38,010 nucleotides of DNA from Beijerinckiaceae bacterium (GTDB lineage: Bacteria > Pseudomonadota > Alphaproteobacteria > Rhizobiales > Beijerinckiaceae). Each line of letters begins with the position of its first letter. Position 1 is the stretch's first letter. Shown piece after piece: positions 7,485 through 15,399 of this stretch. Where the stretch lies: contig JALORF010000008.1 in the NCBI GenBank assembly GCA_025459195.1, forward strand, positions 1 through 38,010, written 5' to 3'. Position numbers and translations under genes: made by a program. The notes beneath the pieces are model-generated. The model was not told the origin of the DNA. It saw nothing but the letters and a program-made list of their open reading frames with translations, and did no database searches.

Positions 7485-8432
7485 TCAGCCCGCCGACTTG
7501 TAGGGTTTGGGCAGCAGGCCGAGACTGGCCATGATCCTGCCGACCGGCATCAGCACCGGGTGGCTTGCCAGAAGCGGCGAGCCGGTGCGCACCAGAACGC
7601 CAAGCCCGCGCGCAAGGCCGAACACAAGGCTGGCCACATTCTTCAGCAGCATCGCCGCAAGCGGCTTGTGCGTCCGGTCAACCAGATAGTTGATGCTGCC
7701 GGTTCTCAGCGAACGCTTCGTCAGGAAAGCTGCCGTGGTCCGCTCGGGAGCGACGAATTCATGGGCGACAGCCTCGGCGCACCACCATGTGGTGCGGCCC
7801 GCCAGACGGCAGCGCGTGAAGAACTCCATGTCGCCGCCGCCGAGGAAATTGAATGCCACATCGAAGGGCGGCGAAGGCATGCTTTCGAAGACCCGGCGCT
7901 GGATCAGGCAATTGCCTGAGCCATGAAGCTGGTCGATCGCCCGCGTCTCGCCATCGATCGAGGCGAACAGCGGATGCTGCCTCACGTTCTGGCCCGGCTC
8001 AACCTCGAAGAGGCGCAGCACAGGCCCGCCGACCAGGTCGGCATCCGTCTTGCGGCACAGGCCGATCATGGCTTGCAGCCAGCCGGGCAAGGCGATTTCA
8101 TCATCGTCGATCATCAGGATGAAACGGGCATCCGGATAGATTTCGAGCGCCGTGCCAAAGGCCCGGTTGATGGCGTGGCAATTGCCCTGCCGTTGCTCGA
8201 CGAGCACCGTGTGCGGCAGACCGCTTCTGCCCAGAAGATCGGTTGCCAGCACAGCGCCGACGGGATTGCCGCCATCATTGTCCACCACGACAACCGCAAA
8301 GCGGGCGTCGCAGTGCTGGTCGATGACGGAGACCAAGGTCCGGCGCAGCCAGTCCGGACGCCGGAATGTCGGGATGCAGACGACCGCATCGATGGAAGCG
8401 GGAACCGGTTGCTGCCCAGCCATGGTCGGCAC
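7485..8432 (-). CDS. Glycosyltransferase family 2
   Basis: 315-residue GT-A fold glycosyltransferase. VVCIPTFRRPDWL (residues 17-29) and VVVVDNDGG (47-55) form the nucleotide-binding start, MIDDDE (107-112) is the DxD metal motif, and NFLGGGDMEFFTR carries the likely catalytic base. It should transfer a sugar from an NDP-sugar to a lipid-linked polysaccharide intermediate at the cytoplasmic membrane. The GTG at 8432 is preferred because AGGAG lies 8 nt upstream; an ATG at 8423 would shorten it by three residues. It begins directly at the stop codon of the polymerase gene (which ends at 8433), so the two are one transcript and probably co-translated. The C-terminal 60 residues contain one weakly hydrophobic stretch. 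Confidence 0.88.
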   Translation of the reverse strand: MPTMAGQQPVPASIDAVVCIPTFRRPDWLRRTLVSVIDQHCDARFAVVVVDNDGGNPVGAVLATDLLGRSGLPHTVLVEQRQGNCHAINRAFGTALEIYPDARFILMIDDDEIALPGWLQAMIGLCRKTDADLVGGPVLRLFEVEPGQNVRQHPLFASIDGETRAIDQLHGSGNCLIQRRVFESMPSPPFDVAFNFLGGGDMEFFTRCRLAGRTTWWCAEAVAHEFVAPERTTAAFLTKRSLRTGSINYLVDRTHKPLAAMLLKNVASLVFGLARGLGVLVRTGSPLLASHPVLMPVGRIMASLGLLPKPYKSAG

Positions 8433-9776
8433 TCAAGCCGCTCCTGCCGCGCGATCAGGCAAGGGGCCGATCCCGGCTGGCTGATCCGCCTGCCCGGTCC
8501 TCTTCAACGCGCCATGGGCCAGCATGCGCAAACCGAACACGGCGATCAGCATCGTGAACCAGACAGGGCCACGATTGTCGAAGAACGGACTTTCGAGGCA
8601 GGACAGGAACAGCAGGAACATCCAGCACCGCACGAACAGGCGCGTCAGTTCGGGGTTGAGACCCCGCCTGAACGCCAGTCCCGCATGGTGACAGGGGAGC
8701 AGCACCAGCCAGATGAGCATGAGCACGAGCAGCGGATAGCCGCCGCTGATGACCTGATCGAGATAGCCATTGTGGGCATTGGCCGCAGTCACGGCCCAGC
8801 TTGTGGTGGCCGCCTCGCCATAGACCAGCGTCTCCATCTGCCAGAACGCCTGGAAGCCGTGCCCGACCAGAGGCTCCTTGGCGACCGCATCCAGCGCCAG
8901 TTTCCAGATCGAGGCGCGGTCCGTGAAGGTGGGATCGACACCGAGCGAAACAAGCAGGTCCTGCATCTCTCGCGACACCGAAGCTGACAGGAGCACAAAG
9001 TTCACCAGTGTCAGACAGCCGACCAGAAACACGACCCTCAGCGCTCCGATCCGCTCGAACAGCCAGCTTGCCAGGATGATCGCCGGCAGCATTGCGGTTG
9101 CTGTCTTGCCGCCTGAGTTGAGCAGGAAAACCACTGCGCCAGCCACAATCACCGCGCCGACCCAGCGTGACCACGTCCTGATCACGAAGATGCCGAAGAA
9201 CACGGCAAGCACCATCGCGGCGGCGGCGACGTTCTTGTGCCCGAAATGGCCGCGCCAATCCCCCGCAAGCTGAAACTCCAGAAGATCGCCGCCCTGATGG
9301 ATGGCGCGCTGCGGGATGATCATGACACCGGCCAGCGCCAGCAGGACAGCGACAAGGACGCAGGTGCCGACCAGCCTGCCGAACTGGTCGCTGTCGCGGG
9401 GCAGGAGCAGCACCGTGCTGGCGCACAGGCAGACCAGCATGGCGTAGACGATCCGGCGCAAGGCCGTTTCCGGAAAATCGGAAAAGGCCGCCGTCACCAG
9501 AAGCCAGCAGAAGATCACCGCGAGCATCCCGTAGGAGCGCAGGACAAGCCCCCTCGCAGGATGGTTGACAAGGACCAGCAGCACCAGTGACGACAACGCC
9601 ACCACGATGAGCTGGTTGATCAGGTTCGAGGAATTGCCATAGGCCGTCAGCAGCCCCGGCGTATTGGCATCGGGGAAGGGCGTGAGCCCGATCCAGAAAA
9701 AACAGAACAGCACAACCAGCAGCAGCGCCGGGAACCAGCCGCCGTCAGCGCCGTGTGCAGGGTCTGTCGCCAGCAC
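8433..9776 (-). CDS. O-antigen ligase/polymerase family protein (Wzy/ExoQ-like)
   Basis: 447-residue integral membrane protein with about ten to twelve hydrophobic segments, of the Wzy_C family that polymerises lipid-linked oligosaccharide repeats in the periplasm or ligates them. The ExoQ-like segment GDWRGHFGHKNVAAAAM and the large periplasmic loop RASIWKLALDA...GHGFQAFW...NAHNGYLD are the family's hallmark. The GTG start has AGAGG 7 nt upstream. It is the first gene of a two-gene unit with the GT2 gene, read away from the GH10 gene across a 272-nt gap. No flippase (wzx) or export (wza/wzc) gene is in the window, so the rest of the assembly pathway must be elsewhere. Confidence 0.87.
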   Translation of the reverse strand: MLATDPAHGADGGWFPALLLVVLFCFFWIGLTPFPDANTPGLLTAYGNSSNLINQLIVVALSSLVLLVLVNHPARGLVLRSYGMLAVIFCWLLVTAAFSDFPETALRRIVYAMLVCLCASTVLLLPRDSDQFGRLVGTCVLVAVLLALAGVMIIPQRAIHQGGDLLEFQLAGDWRGHFGHKNVAAAAMVLAVFFGIFVIRTWSRWVGAVIVAGAVVFLLNSGGKTATAMLPAIILASWLFERIGALRVVFLVGCLTLVNFVLLSASVSREMQDLLVSLGVDPTFTDRASIWKLALDAVAKEPLVGHGFQAFWQMETLVYGEAATTSWAVTAANAHNGYLDQVISGGYPLLVLMLIWLVLLPCHHAGLAFRRGLNPELTRLFVRCWMFLLFLSCLESPFFDNRGPVWFTMLIAVFGLRMLAHGALKRTGQADQPAGIGPLPDRAAGAA

Positions 9777-10048
9777 GATGCTGCCTCTCGTGGTTCATGT
9801 TGCCCGGCCGGTTTGCAGCGGCTTGCCCCGCCGGGGCCAAGCTGCATCAGACGGCAAGCACGGCCCTGTTCCATCAGAAGGCCTAGCCGTTAAGTATGCC
9901 ATAACAAGTGCCGGCTTTTTGCGGGATCGGCGGCGTCCGTTGTGCTATTTCCAGACCTATCACGTCATGGCCTTCCGTTACGGCGGAGCCGCCAGATGGG
10001 CCAAGGTTCCACAGGCCGGAACCTTGCGGGCCAGGAGGGAGTGCGGCG
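9777..10048. other. Divergent intergenic region between polymerase and GH10 genes
   Basis: 272 nt without a supportable gene. It must contain promoters for both directions. I see an AGGAGG Shine-Dalgarno at 10033-10038 for the plus-strand gene and a GTTA...TAAC imperfect repeat near 9889-9905, but no convincing -35/-10 pair. Short open frames here lack coding character. Confidence 0.5.
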
Positions 10049-11119
10049 TTGCACAGGAGGCAGTTCGTCCTTGGCGCTCTGGGCGCCGGTGCCAGCGCCG
10101 GGTCGGCCCTCGCTTTTCCGCGCGCCGGCTCGCGGGCCTGCAGCACGGCCGCGATCCCCTTCGGCGCGGCGATCAGGGTTGATCTCCTGCGCGACGATCC
10201 GGACTATCGCCGGGCCGTTCTGGCGCATTGCCAGTTGCTGGTGGGCGAAGGCGGGCTCAAATGGTTCGATCTCAGGCCCGCTGCCGACAGGTTTGTCTTT
10301 GACCATCCCGACCGCCTGATCGCCTTTGCCGAGGCCAATGGCCTCAAGATGCGTGGGCATACGCTTGCCTGGTATGCCGGCATGCCGAAATGGACCGAGA
10401 CAATCACGACCCGGCAAGAAGCGGAGCGCGCGCTTTACGAGCACATCGACACCGTGGTGGGCCGCTACAAGGGGCGCATTCCAAGCTGGGATGTCGTCAA
10501 CGAGGCGATCAGCGACAATCCAGCCATCCAGAAGCCGATGCGCCCATCGCTCTGGCAGGACCTCATCGGCACGCGGCATGTCGAACTGGCCCTGCGCCGC
10601 ACGGCAGCCGTCGATCCGAAGGTGCAACTGGTCCTGAACGATTTCGGTTTCGAGAACCCGACCCTTCAATGCCGGGCAAAGCGGGCCGCGTTCCTCAGAC
10701 TGGTCAAGGACCTCAAGGACCGGGACGCGCCGCTGCATGCTATCGGCCTGCAAGGCCATCTGCCGGGCGAGCAGGAAATCGACCGGGAGGGCCTGTCACG
10801 CTTCGTGGCCGAACTGCATGGCATGGGGCTCGCGATCCTGGTGACGGAACTCGACGTCATCGATGACAAGCTGCCGGCTGACACGGTGATCCGCGACGAA
10901 ATCGTGGCGTCACGGGCGCGCTCGTTCCTGCAGGCGATTGGCGATGTCTGCCGCCCCGAAGCGGTTCTGACATGGGGCTTGTCCGACCGGCACACCTGGG
11001 TTCCGATCTGGTTCAGCCGCAAGGACAAGATGCCGAACAGGCCGCTGCCGCTTGATGCGAACTATCAGCCCAAGCCGTTCATGCAGGTGATCAAGGATTT
11101 CACGCGGGCGACCTCCTGA
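10049..11119 (+). CDS. Glycoside hydrolase family 10 protein (endo-1,4-beta-xylanase-like), Tat-like leader
   Basis: 356-residue GH10 (beta/alpha)8 hydrolase. The acid/base is Glu152 in WDVVNEA, the nucleophile is Glu267 in LVTELDV; MRGHTLAW (101-108), LVLNDFGFE and LTWGLSDRHTW are further GH10 signatures. The start is assigned to the TTG at 10049: it has AGGAGG 10 nt upstream and yields MHRRQFVLGALGAGASAGS, a twin-arginine-like signal peptide ending near ALAF, so export in folded form is likely. The frame is open upstream to 9908 but that stretch lacks a family match. GH10 proteins are known in rhizobial exopolysaccharide clusters, and the location suggests trimming or turnover of the polymer rather than plant xylan digestion, though both remain possible. 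Confidence 0.87.
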   Translation: MHRRQFVLGALGAGASAGSALAFPRAGSRACSTAAIPFGAAIRVDLLRDDPDYRRAVLAHCQLLVGEGGLKWFDLRPAADRFVFDHPDRLIAFAEANGLKMRGHTLAWYAGMPKWTETITTRQEAERALYEHIDTVVGRYKGRIPSWDVVNEAISDNPAIQKPMRPSLWQDLIGTRHVELALRRTAAVDPKVQLVLNDFGFENPTLQCRAKRAAFLRLVKDLKDRDAPLHAIGLQGHLPGEQEIDREGLSRFVAELHGMGLAILVTELDVIDDKLPADTVIRDEIVASRARSFLQAIGDVCRPEAVLTWGLSDRHTWVPIWFSRKDKMPNRPLPLDANYQPKPFMQVIKDFTRATS

Positions 11120-11137
11120 CCGGTGCATCGGGCAACG

Positions 11138-12859
11138 CTACCGCTCCCTGACATGCATGTCCCAGCAGGCTGACAACGCGATCCGGCGCCGGCCTTCCAG
11201 TGCCTTGGCATAGTGGGCGGCAAGCAGCGCGCGCGCCGGAGTGGGCGGGCATTTCGGCGACACGATGGCGTCAATGGCGGCAAGCTGGGCGAGCGTCCTT
11301 TCCGTCAGCGGCGGCAGGTTCCGGCCCGGCGTGATGCCGATGGGAACATGGCGCGGCGGGCTGCGATCGAGGAGCGCGTTGAACGGATCGACGAAATCAA
11401 GCGTGAAGACGCCGTTCAAGCGGCGTGCCTCGCGGGTCTCCCATGCGTTGAGGGCCAGCAAGCCCTGCCGGACCTCAAGCAGCCAGGTCGCCTGGTTGTC
11501 GATCTCGGCATGGAGGATGGAGGACGGCTCCTGACCGCGGCTGGCCATGGCCCGGAAAACCCCCGGATGGTCGGCATAGACTTCGAGCATCACGGCGGCG
11601 CGCTCGGCCAGCCCGCGCCGGAGACTGACCCGGGCCAAAGGTCCGACCTCGGCAGCCGGCAGCGCGACCGCGTCGCCCCTCGTGCCGGCCAGGGCGCGTG
11701 CGCCCCGTTCGAGACAGAACAGCACGCTGGGCAAGGCAACCGCCAGGGCCAGAACCAGCACAGCGGGCCTCGCGGGATCATCCGCCACGCGCCATGCCAG
11801 CAGCACGAGCAGCAGCACGGGCCAAAGGGCGATGAATTCGAGCGAACCGGTGTTCTGGGTCTCGAACAGGGCCAGGGCCAGAAGCGTGACCGCCAGCCAG
11901 CCGCCAGGGCCTGCGACAAGGCTCCGAATGCGCTGCAAAGCGGGGCCCTCGCCGGAACGCCAACCGGCCCATGCCAGCAGGACGATGAGCGCGGAAGCGG
12001 GAAGCACGACATCGAAATTCGCCGATGCCACCGTCAGCAGGCGCGGCAGCAGCGTGCCGGTGTTGAGGCGAAGCAGCGTGAACATGTCGGCCACATAGGC
12101 GCGCACCAGACCGGTCTGCCAATCGAGCAACGCCAGGGCCAGAATGCAGGCCAGGGCGGCGATCGCCGCATCCCGCACCCTCAGGCGTCCGGCCAGGCAG
12201 GCATGACCGACGAGGATCGCGCCGGCCACGGCGCCGGTGATCTTGGTCAGAAACAGCGCCAGCATGATCACGGCCACGAGCACGGTTTGGGCCAGCGAGC
12301 GCTCGACGAACAGCAAACTTGCCACAAGCCAGTAGAGCAGCAGGGCCGCATGGCGATTGTAGGCCCCGAAACCATCGAGGCCGGGGGCCGGGTAGAACAC
12401 GGACAGATTGATCGGCAAGGCCGAAAAGATCAGGAACGGAATCACCAGCGCCAGCGCATGCCGTCTTGCTGCGGGCTGGACCAGCACCAGAACCGCCACA
12501 GGCAGAAGGACCGGCATGATGGCCCAGTTGACGATGAGCATCGGCTGGGCCAGCGGGAACAGGCCGTGCAGCCAGGCCCCGAGATAATAGCCCAGAGGCC
12601 CGACGGGAGCGAAAAAATCGATGGCCGGCACCTGGCCCGTACGCATGCGCTGGAACGCATCGAGATAGACCGCGACATCCCAGTAAAAGGACCCGAGCGG
12701 GAGGCGAAGCGGCAGCGACAGGGCCAGACCAGCGCCCGCCGTGAACAGGGCAACCAGCAGCAGACAGACCGGCAGCGCCTGTGCGCCTCGCAAGCGGGGG
12801 CCCTGCCCACGCGGTGGCGGCAAGGCCCGTGAAGAAGGCGCGCTTGGCTGTGTCATCAT
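11138..12859 (-). CDS. Large GT-C-like polytopic membrane protein of the polysaccharide cluster
   Basis: 573 residues. An N-terminal cytoplasmic tail of about 25 residues is followed by roughly ten hydrophobic helices up to residue about 375, then a soluble C-terminal domain of about 195 residues. The first periplasmic loop, FYWDVAVYLDAFQRMRTGQ, followed by DFFAPVGPLGYYLGAW, carries the Asp residues and spacing expected of GT-C (GT39/PMT-like) enzymes that use polyprenyl-phosphate sugars. I do not recognise a named family. The C-terminal domain has motifs such as AIDAIVSPKCPP and could bind acceptor. The ATG at 12859 or the next ATG at 12856 follows GGTGG. Its 3' end converges on the GH10 gene with an 18-nt gap. 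Confidence 0.6.
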   Translation of the reverse strand: MMTQPSAPSSRALPPPRGQGPRLRGAQALPVCLLLVALFTAGAGLALSLPLRLPLGSFYWDVAVYLDAFQRMRTGQVPAIDFFAPVGPLGYYLGAWLHGLFPLAQPMLIVNWAIMPVLLPVAVLVLVQPAARRHALALVIPFLIFSALPINLSVFYPAPGLDGFGAYNRHAALLLYWLVASLLFVERSLAQTVLVAVIMLALFLTKITGAVAGAILVGHACLAGRLRVRDAAIAALACILALALLDWQTGLVRAYVADMFTLLRLNTGTLLPRLLTVASANFDVVLPASALIVLLAWAGWRSGEGPALQRIRSLVAGPGGWLAVTLLALALFETQNTGSLEFIALWPVLLLVLLAWRVADDPARPAVLVLALAVALPSVLFCLERGARALAGTRGDAVALPAAEVGPLARVSLRRGLAERAAVMLEVYADHPGVFRAMASRGQEPSSILHAEIDNQATWLLEVRQGLLALNAWETREARRLNGVFTLDFVDPFNALLDRSPPRHVPIGITPGRNLPPLTERTLAQLAAIDAIVSPKCPPTPARALLAAHYAKALEGRRRIALSACWDMHVRER

Positions 12860-13006
12860 TCCACCGGGCCGATCTGCCGGGCTGGTTCCATCAACGACCG
12901 TATCGCGCTGTCAGTCATGTTCGGCCACCTGGCAACGAGCCTTGTTGTTGTGACGCTTGCGCACGCCATGTCAACGATGCGCGGCCAGGTGCCGTTGTCG
13001 TGGCTG

Positions 13007-13666
13007 TCAATCTTGCGCCGACAGACGCTGCTTGAGCCAGGTATCGACCCTTGCGCCATAGTCCCCGATCTCGCCAGCCGTGCGCGGATCGTGCGCCATG
13101 GCGGCCATGGCGCGGGCTGCTCGCGGCCCGACGCGGCCAGTCAGCGCGAGTGGCTCCTGGAGCCGGATGAGCCAGCTTGCGCTGGCCATGAGGCCGCAAT
13201 CGGCCAGGCCAGGCACAGCACCAGTGGCGAAAGGGCCATCAGGATCAAGACCCTGTTCGAGCAGGGCAAGGCTCTGCTTGATCGCGGCATCGGCCTCGGC
13301 AACAGCGGCTGGCTGACGGCCCGCCGGAGCAATCTGGGCAAACAGCTTTCGCAGGTTTGCTTCCAGACGCAGATCGACCCAGCGCGACAACATCCTGTCC
13401 TGCGCCCGTTGGCGCAGGTCTGCCGGGCGCAGCGGCCGCCCGATCCCCAGATCATCGAGATGCTCGATGATGGCATCGCTCTCGGCCAGCCAGAACGCGC
13501 CGTCGACCAGCGTCGGGATCGTGCCGGCCGGGTTGATCAGCGCGAATTCGGCCGAACGGTAGCTGCCGCCAGGCGGCGGCTGCAGGGCGATGGTGGCTGC
13601 CTTGAGCCTGAGCGCGAGGCGGAGTTTGAAACTGTAAAGCGAGATCGGCAACTCGACGATATGCAT
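13007..13666 (-). CDS. Glutathione S-transferase family protein
   Basis: 219-residue soluble GST. The N-terminal thioredoxin-like domain contains LYSFKLRLALRLK (candidate Ser/Tyr glutathione-activating region near residues 10-14), NPAGTIPTLVDG with the cis-Pro, and the glutathione gamma-glutamyl site AESDAIIEHLDD. The all-helical C-terminal domain ends with the usual LADCGLMASASW segment. I chose the ATG at 13666, giving MHIVELPISLYSF; the longer open frame is upstream non-coding. The Shine-Dalgarno is weak. It is divergent from the creatininase-family gene, so the two share the 132-nt control region. Possible roles are detoxification or ring cleavage/isomerisation; the substrate is not visible. 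Confidence 0.82.
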   Translation of the reverse strand: MHIVELPISLYSFKLRLALRLKAATIALQPPPGGSYRSAEFALINPAGTIPTLVDGAFWLAESDAIIEHLDDLGIGRPLRPADLRQRAQDRMLSRWVDLRLEANLRKLFAQIAPAGRQPAAVAEADAAIKQSLALLEQGLDPDGPFATGAVPGLADCGLMASASWLIRLQEPLALTGRVGPRAARAMAAMAHDPRTAGEIGDYGARVDTWLKQRLSAQD

Positions 13667-13754
13667 GGGTGGGTCCGGATGTTGCGAAGAACGATGTGAA
13701 GGACGATGACGCTGCCGGGCCGTTCGACTTGCAAAGCAACCCGATCTAAGCTGG

Positions 13755-13778
13755 TGACACGGAACCTGACACGAAACC
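13755..13778 (+). repeat. Tandem 12-bp repeat in a divergent promoter region
   Basis: TGACACGGAACC is followed immediately by TGACACGAAACC, one mismatch in 12, ending 20 nt before the creatininase-family ATG and 89 nt before the GST start. The 12-bp period is not that of a Pho box. It may be a regulator site or a chance repeat. Confidence 0.4.
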
Positions 13779-13798
13779 CGCCCTGATTGCGAGCCAGC

Positions 13799-14569
13799 AT
13801 GCGCCTCGAACTGATGACGTCGCCCGCCGTCGCCGACTATCTGACGCGGAGCAAAGGGATCATCATCCCGGTCGGTGCCACCGAACAGCACGGACCCGAT
13901 GCGCTGATCGGCACCGACCATCTGTGTGCCGAGGTGATTGCCCGGCGCTGCGGGGAGGCCAACGGCATCATCGTGGCCCCGACCGTGGCCTATGGCATGT
14001 CGCAATTCCACCTGGGCTTTGCGGGCACATTGTCACTCCGGCCCTCGACGCTGAGCGCCCTGATGCACGATCTCGTCAATTCTCTCGCCGCGACGGGCTT
14101 TACCCGCATCTATCTGCTGAATGGCCATGGCGGCAATGTCGCGCCGCTGCGCAGCGCCGTGCAGGAATTCTACGCCGCGCGTTCGCTGGCTGGTGTGCGC
14201 GAGCCGTCACAGGTTCATTGCCGGATCCTGAGCTGGTGGGAGTTGCCGAAGGTCAATGCGCTGCGCCAACGCCTTTATGGGGCGCAGGAGGGCTATCACG
14301 CCACCCCGTCGGAAGTGGCGATCACACTGGCTGCGCATCCCGACGCGATCGCGCCATTCGAGCGACCGGCCCCGCCGGCCCCTGGCAAGGACGTGATCCT
14401 GCATGCCGGCGACAACTACTACGATGCCGCCGATTTCCGGCAGCGCTTCCAAGATGGGCGGGTGATGTCCCATTCGGCACTGGCCCGGCGTGAGGATGGC
14501 GAGGAGCTGATCCGGCTTGCCATCGACGATCTGGCGCAGGATTTCCGCGCCTTTTGCGCGGCGCAGTGA
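13799..14569 (+). CDS. Creatininase family amidohydrolase
   Basis: 256-residue member of the creatininase/formamide hydrolase family, metal-dependent enzymes that open cyclic or linear amides. GATEQHG (Glu29, His31), GTDH (Asp40) and NGHGGN (His110) give the metal site; YHATPSEVAITLA takes the place of the HAGE-ETS segment. True creatininase has NGHYEN with a ligand Glu where this protein has Gly112, so creatinine is not a safe guess. The ATG at 13799 is preferred over a TTG at 13787 because it gives the family-like N-terminus; neither has a strong ribosome site. It converges on the ABC permease gene. Relatives act on formamido compounds, so function is left open. Confidence 0.8.
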   Translation: MRLELMTSPAVADYLTRSKGIIIPVGATEQHGPDALIGTDHLCAEVIARRCGEANGIIVAPTVAYGMSQFHLGFAGTLSLRPSTLSALMHDLVNSLAATGFTRIYLLNGHGGNVAPLRSAVQEFYAARSLAGVREPSQVHCRILSWWELPKVNALRQRLYGAQEGYHATPSEVAITLAAHPDAIAPFERPAPPAPGKDVILHAGDNYYDAADFRQRFQDGRVMSHSALARREDGEELIRLAIDDLAQDFRAFCAAQ

Positions 14570-14583
14570 CCCGCTTCACGGGT
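14569..14583. terminator. Short hairpin between convergent genes
   Basis: ACCCG-CTTCA-CGGGT, a 5-bp stem and 5-nt loop starting at the stop of the creatininase-family gene and 30 nt before the reverse-strand stop of the permease gene. GC-rich with no T-run, so only a weak terminator candidate. Confidence 0.3.
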
Positions 14584-14612
14584 TGGGGCGGTGCGCCTTG
14601 CGGCGGCAGAGA

Positions 14613-15392
14613 TCAATGCCCGCGCTCGCCCGCACCCATGCGCTTTTCCAGCCGGCGCACCAGCCAGGAGACGATCAGGATCAGCGCCAGATATTCCAGC
14701 ACCAGCACTGTATAGATTTCCAGCGGGCGATACTCGACCAGCGTCAGTTCGTTGGCGCGGCGGGTCAGTTCCTGATAGCCGATGACCGAAATCAGCGACG
14801 ACATCTTCAGGACATAGACGAACTGGTTGCCCAGTGCCGGCAGGATGCGACGGATCGCCTGCGGCAGGACAACAAAGCGCATCACCTGCCACGGCGTCAG
14901 CCCGATGCTCTTGCCAGCCTCCCACTGACCCGCCGGCACGGACTGGATGCCGGCCCGGAAAATCTCGGCCTCGAAGGCTGAATCGGACAGGGCGAGGGAG
15001 AGCACGCCTGCCGCGAAAACACCGAACTGGATGCCTGCCACCACCGGCAGCCCATAGTAAACCCAGAGCAGCAGCACCAGCAGCGGAATCGAGCGGAAGG
15101 TCTCGACATAGACCCGGTTGAACCCGCGCAGGGAGCGGCGCTTCGATAACGCACACATCCCGACCACAAGTCCCACGGCCACGGCGGCCACGATGGCCAC
15201 CACGGAAATCAGCAGCGTGGCCCAGACCCCGGCCGTGAGGAAGGCGAGATTGTTCCAGCCCCGCTGATCGAAGGGCAGGACGACATGCCAGCCCCACGTG
15301 TAGCTGTTGCCGGACCCGGCACAGCCGGCGAGCAGGAGTGCGGCGGCGAGAACCCCCGCCGCCGTTGCATGTCGGAGACTGAATGGATTCAC
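14613..15392 (-). CDS. Amino acid ABC transporter permease (HisM/GlnP type)
   Basis: 259-residue inner-membrane permease of the polar amino acid uptake class. After an N-terminal hydrophobic leader come five to six helices and the class motifs: ETFRSIPLLVLLLWVYYGLP, SDSAFEAEIFRAGIQSVPAGQWEAGKSIGL (the EAA loop that contacts the ATPase) and VLPQAIRRILPALGNQFV. The GTG at 15392 is chosen because it lies 7 nt after the binding-protein stop; the frame is open 45 nt further up. The leader ends LLLAGCAGSG, which resembles a lipoprotein box and is odd for a permease. There is no cognate ATP-binding gene next door, so the system must borrow one or it lies elsewhere. Confidence 0.85.
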   Translation of the reverse strand: MNPFSLRHATAAGVLAAALLLAGCAGSGNSYTWGWHVVLPFDQRGWNNLAFLTAGVWATLLISVVAIVAAVAVGLVVGMCALSKRRSLRGFNRVYVETFRSIPLLVLLLWVYYGLPVVAGIQFGVFAAGVLSLALSDSAFEAEIFRAGIQSVPAGQWEAGKSIGLTPWQVMRFVVLPQAIRRILPALGNQFVYVLKMSSLISVIGYQELTRRANELTLVEYRPLEIYTVLVLEYLALILIVSWLVRRLEKRMGAGERGH

Positions 15393-15399
15393 GTCGCGA

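Noticed and set aside
9909-9920. GCCGGCTTTTT as an intrinsic terminator
   Set aside because: The stem is too short and there is no plus-strand gene upstream that it could terminate.
11213-12832. A 539-codon plus-strand open frame antisense to the GT-C-like gene
   Set aside because: Translation is Gln/Arg/Gly-rich without hydrophobic core or motif, while the opposite frame has coherent transmembrane helices.
12926-12991. CACCTGGC...GCCAGGTG inverted repeat between the GT-C-like and GST genes
   Set aside because: Arms are 50 nt apart with no further pairing or gene-related position; likely chance in GC-rich DNA.
13755-13778. Third Pho box candidate (TGACAC repeats)
   Set aside because: The repeat period is 12 bp rather than 11 and the CTGTCAT core is incomplete; listed only as a tandem repeat.
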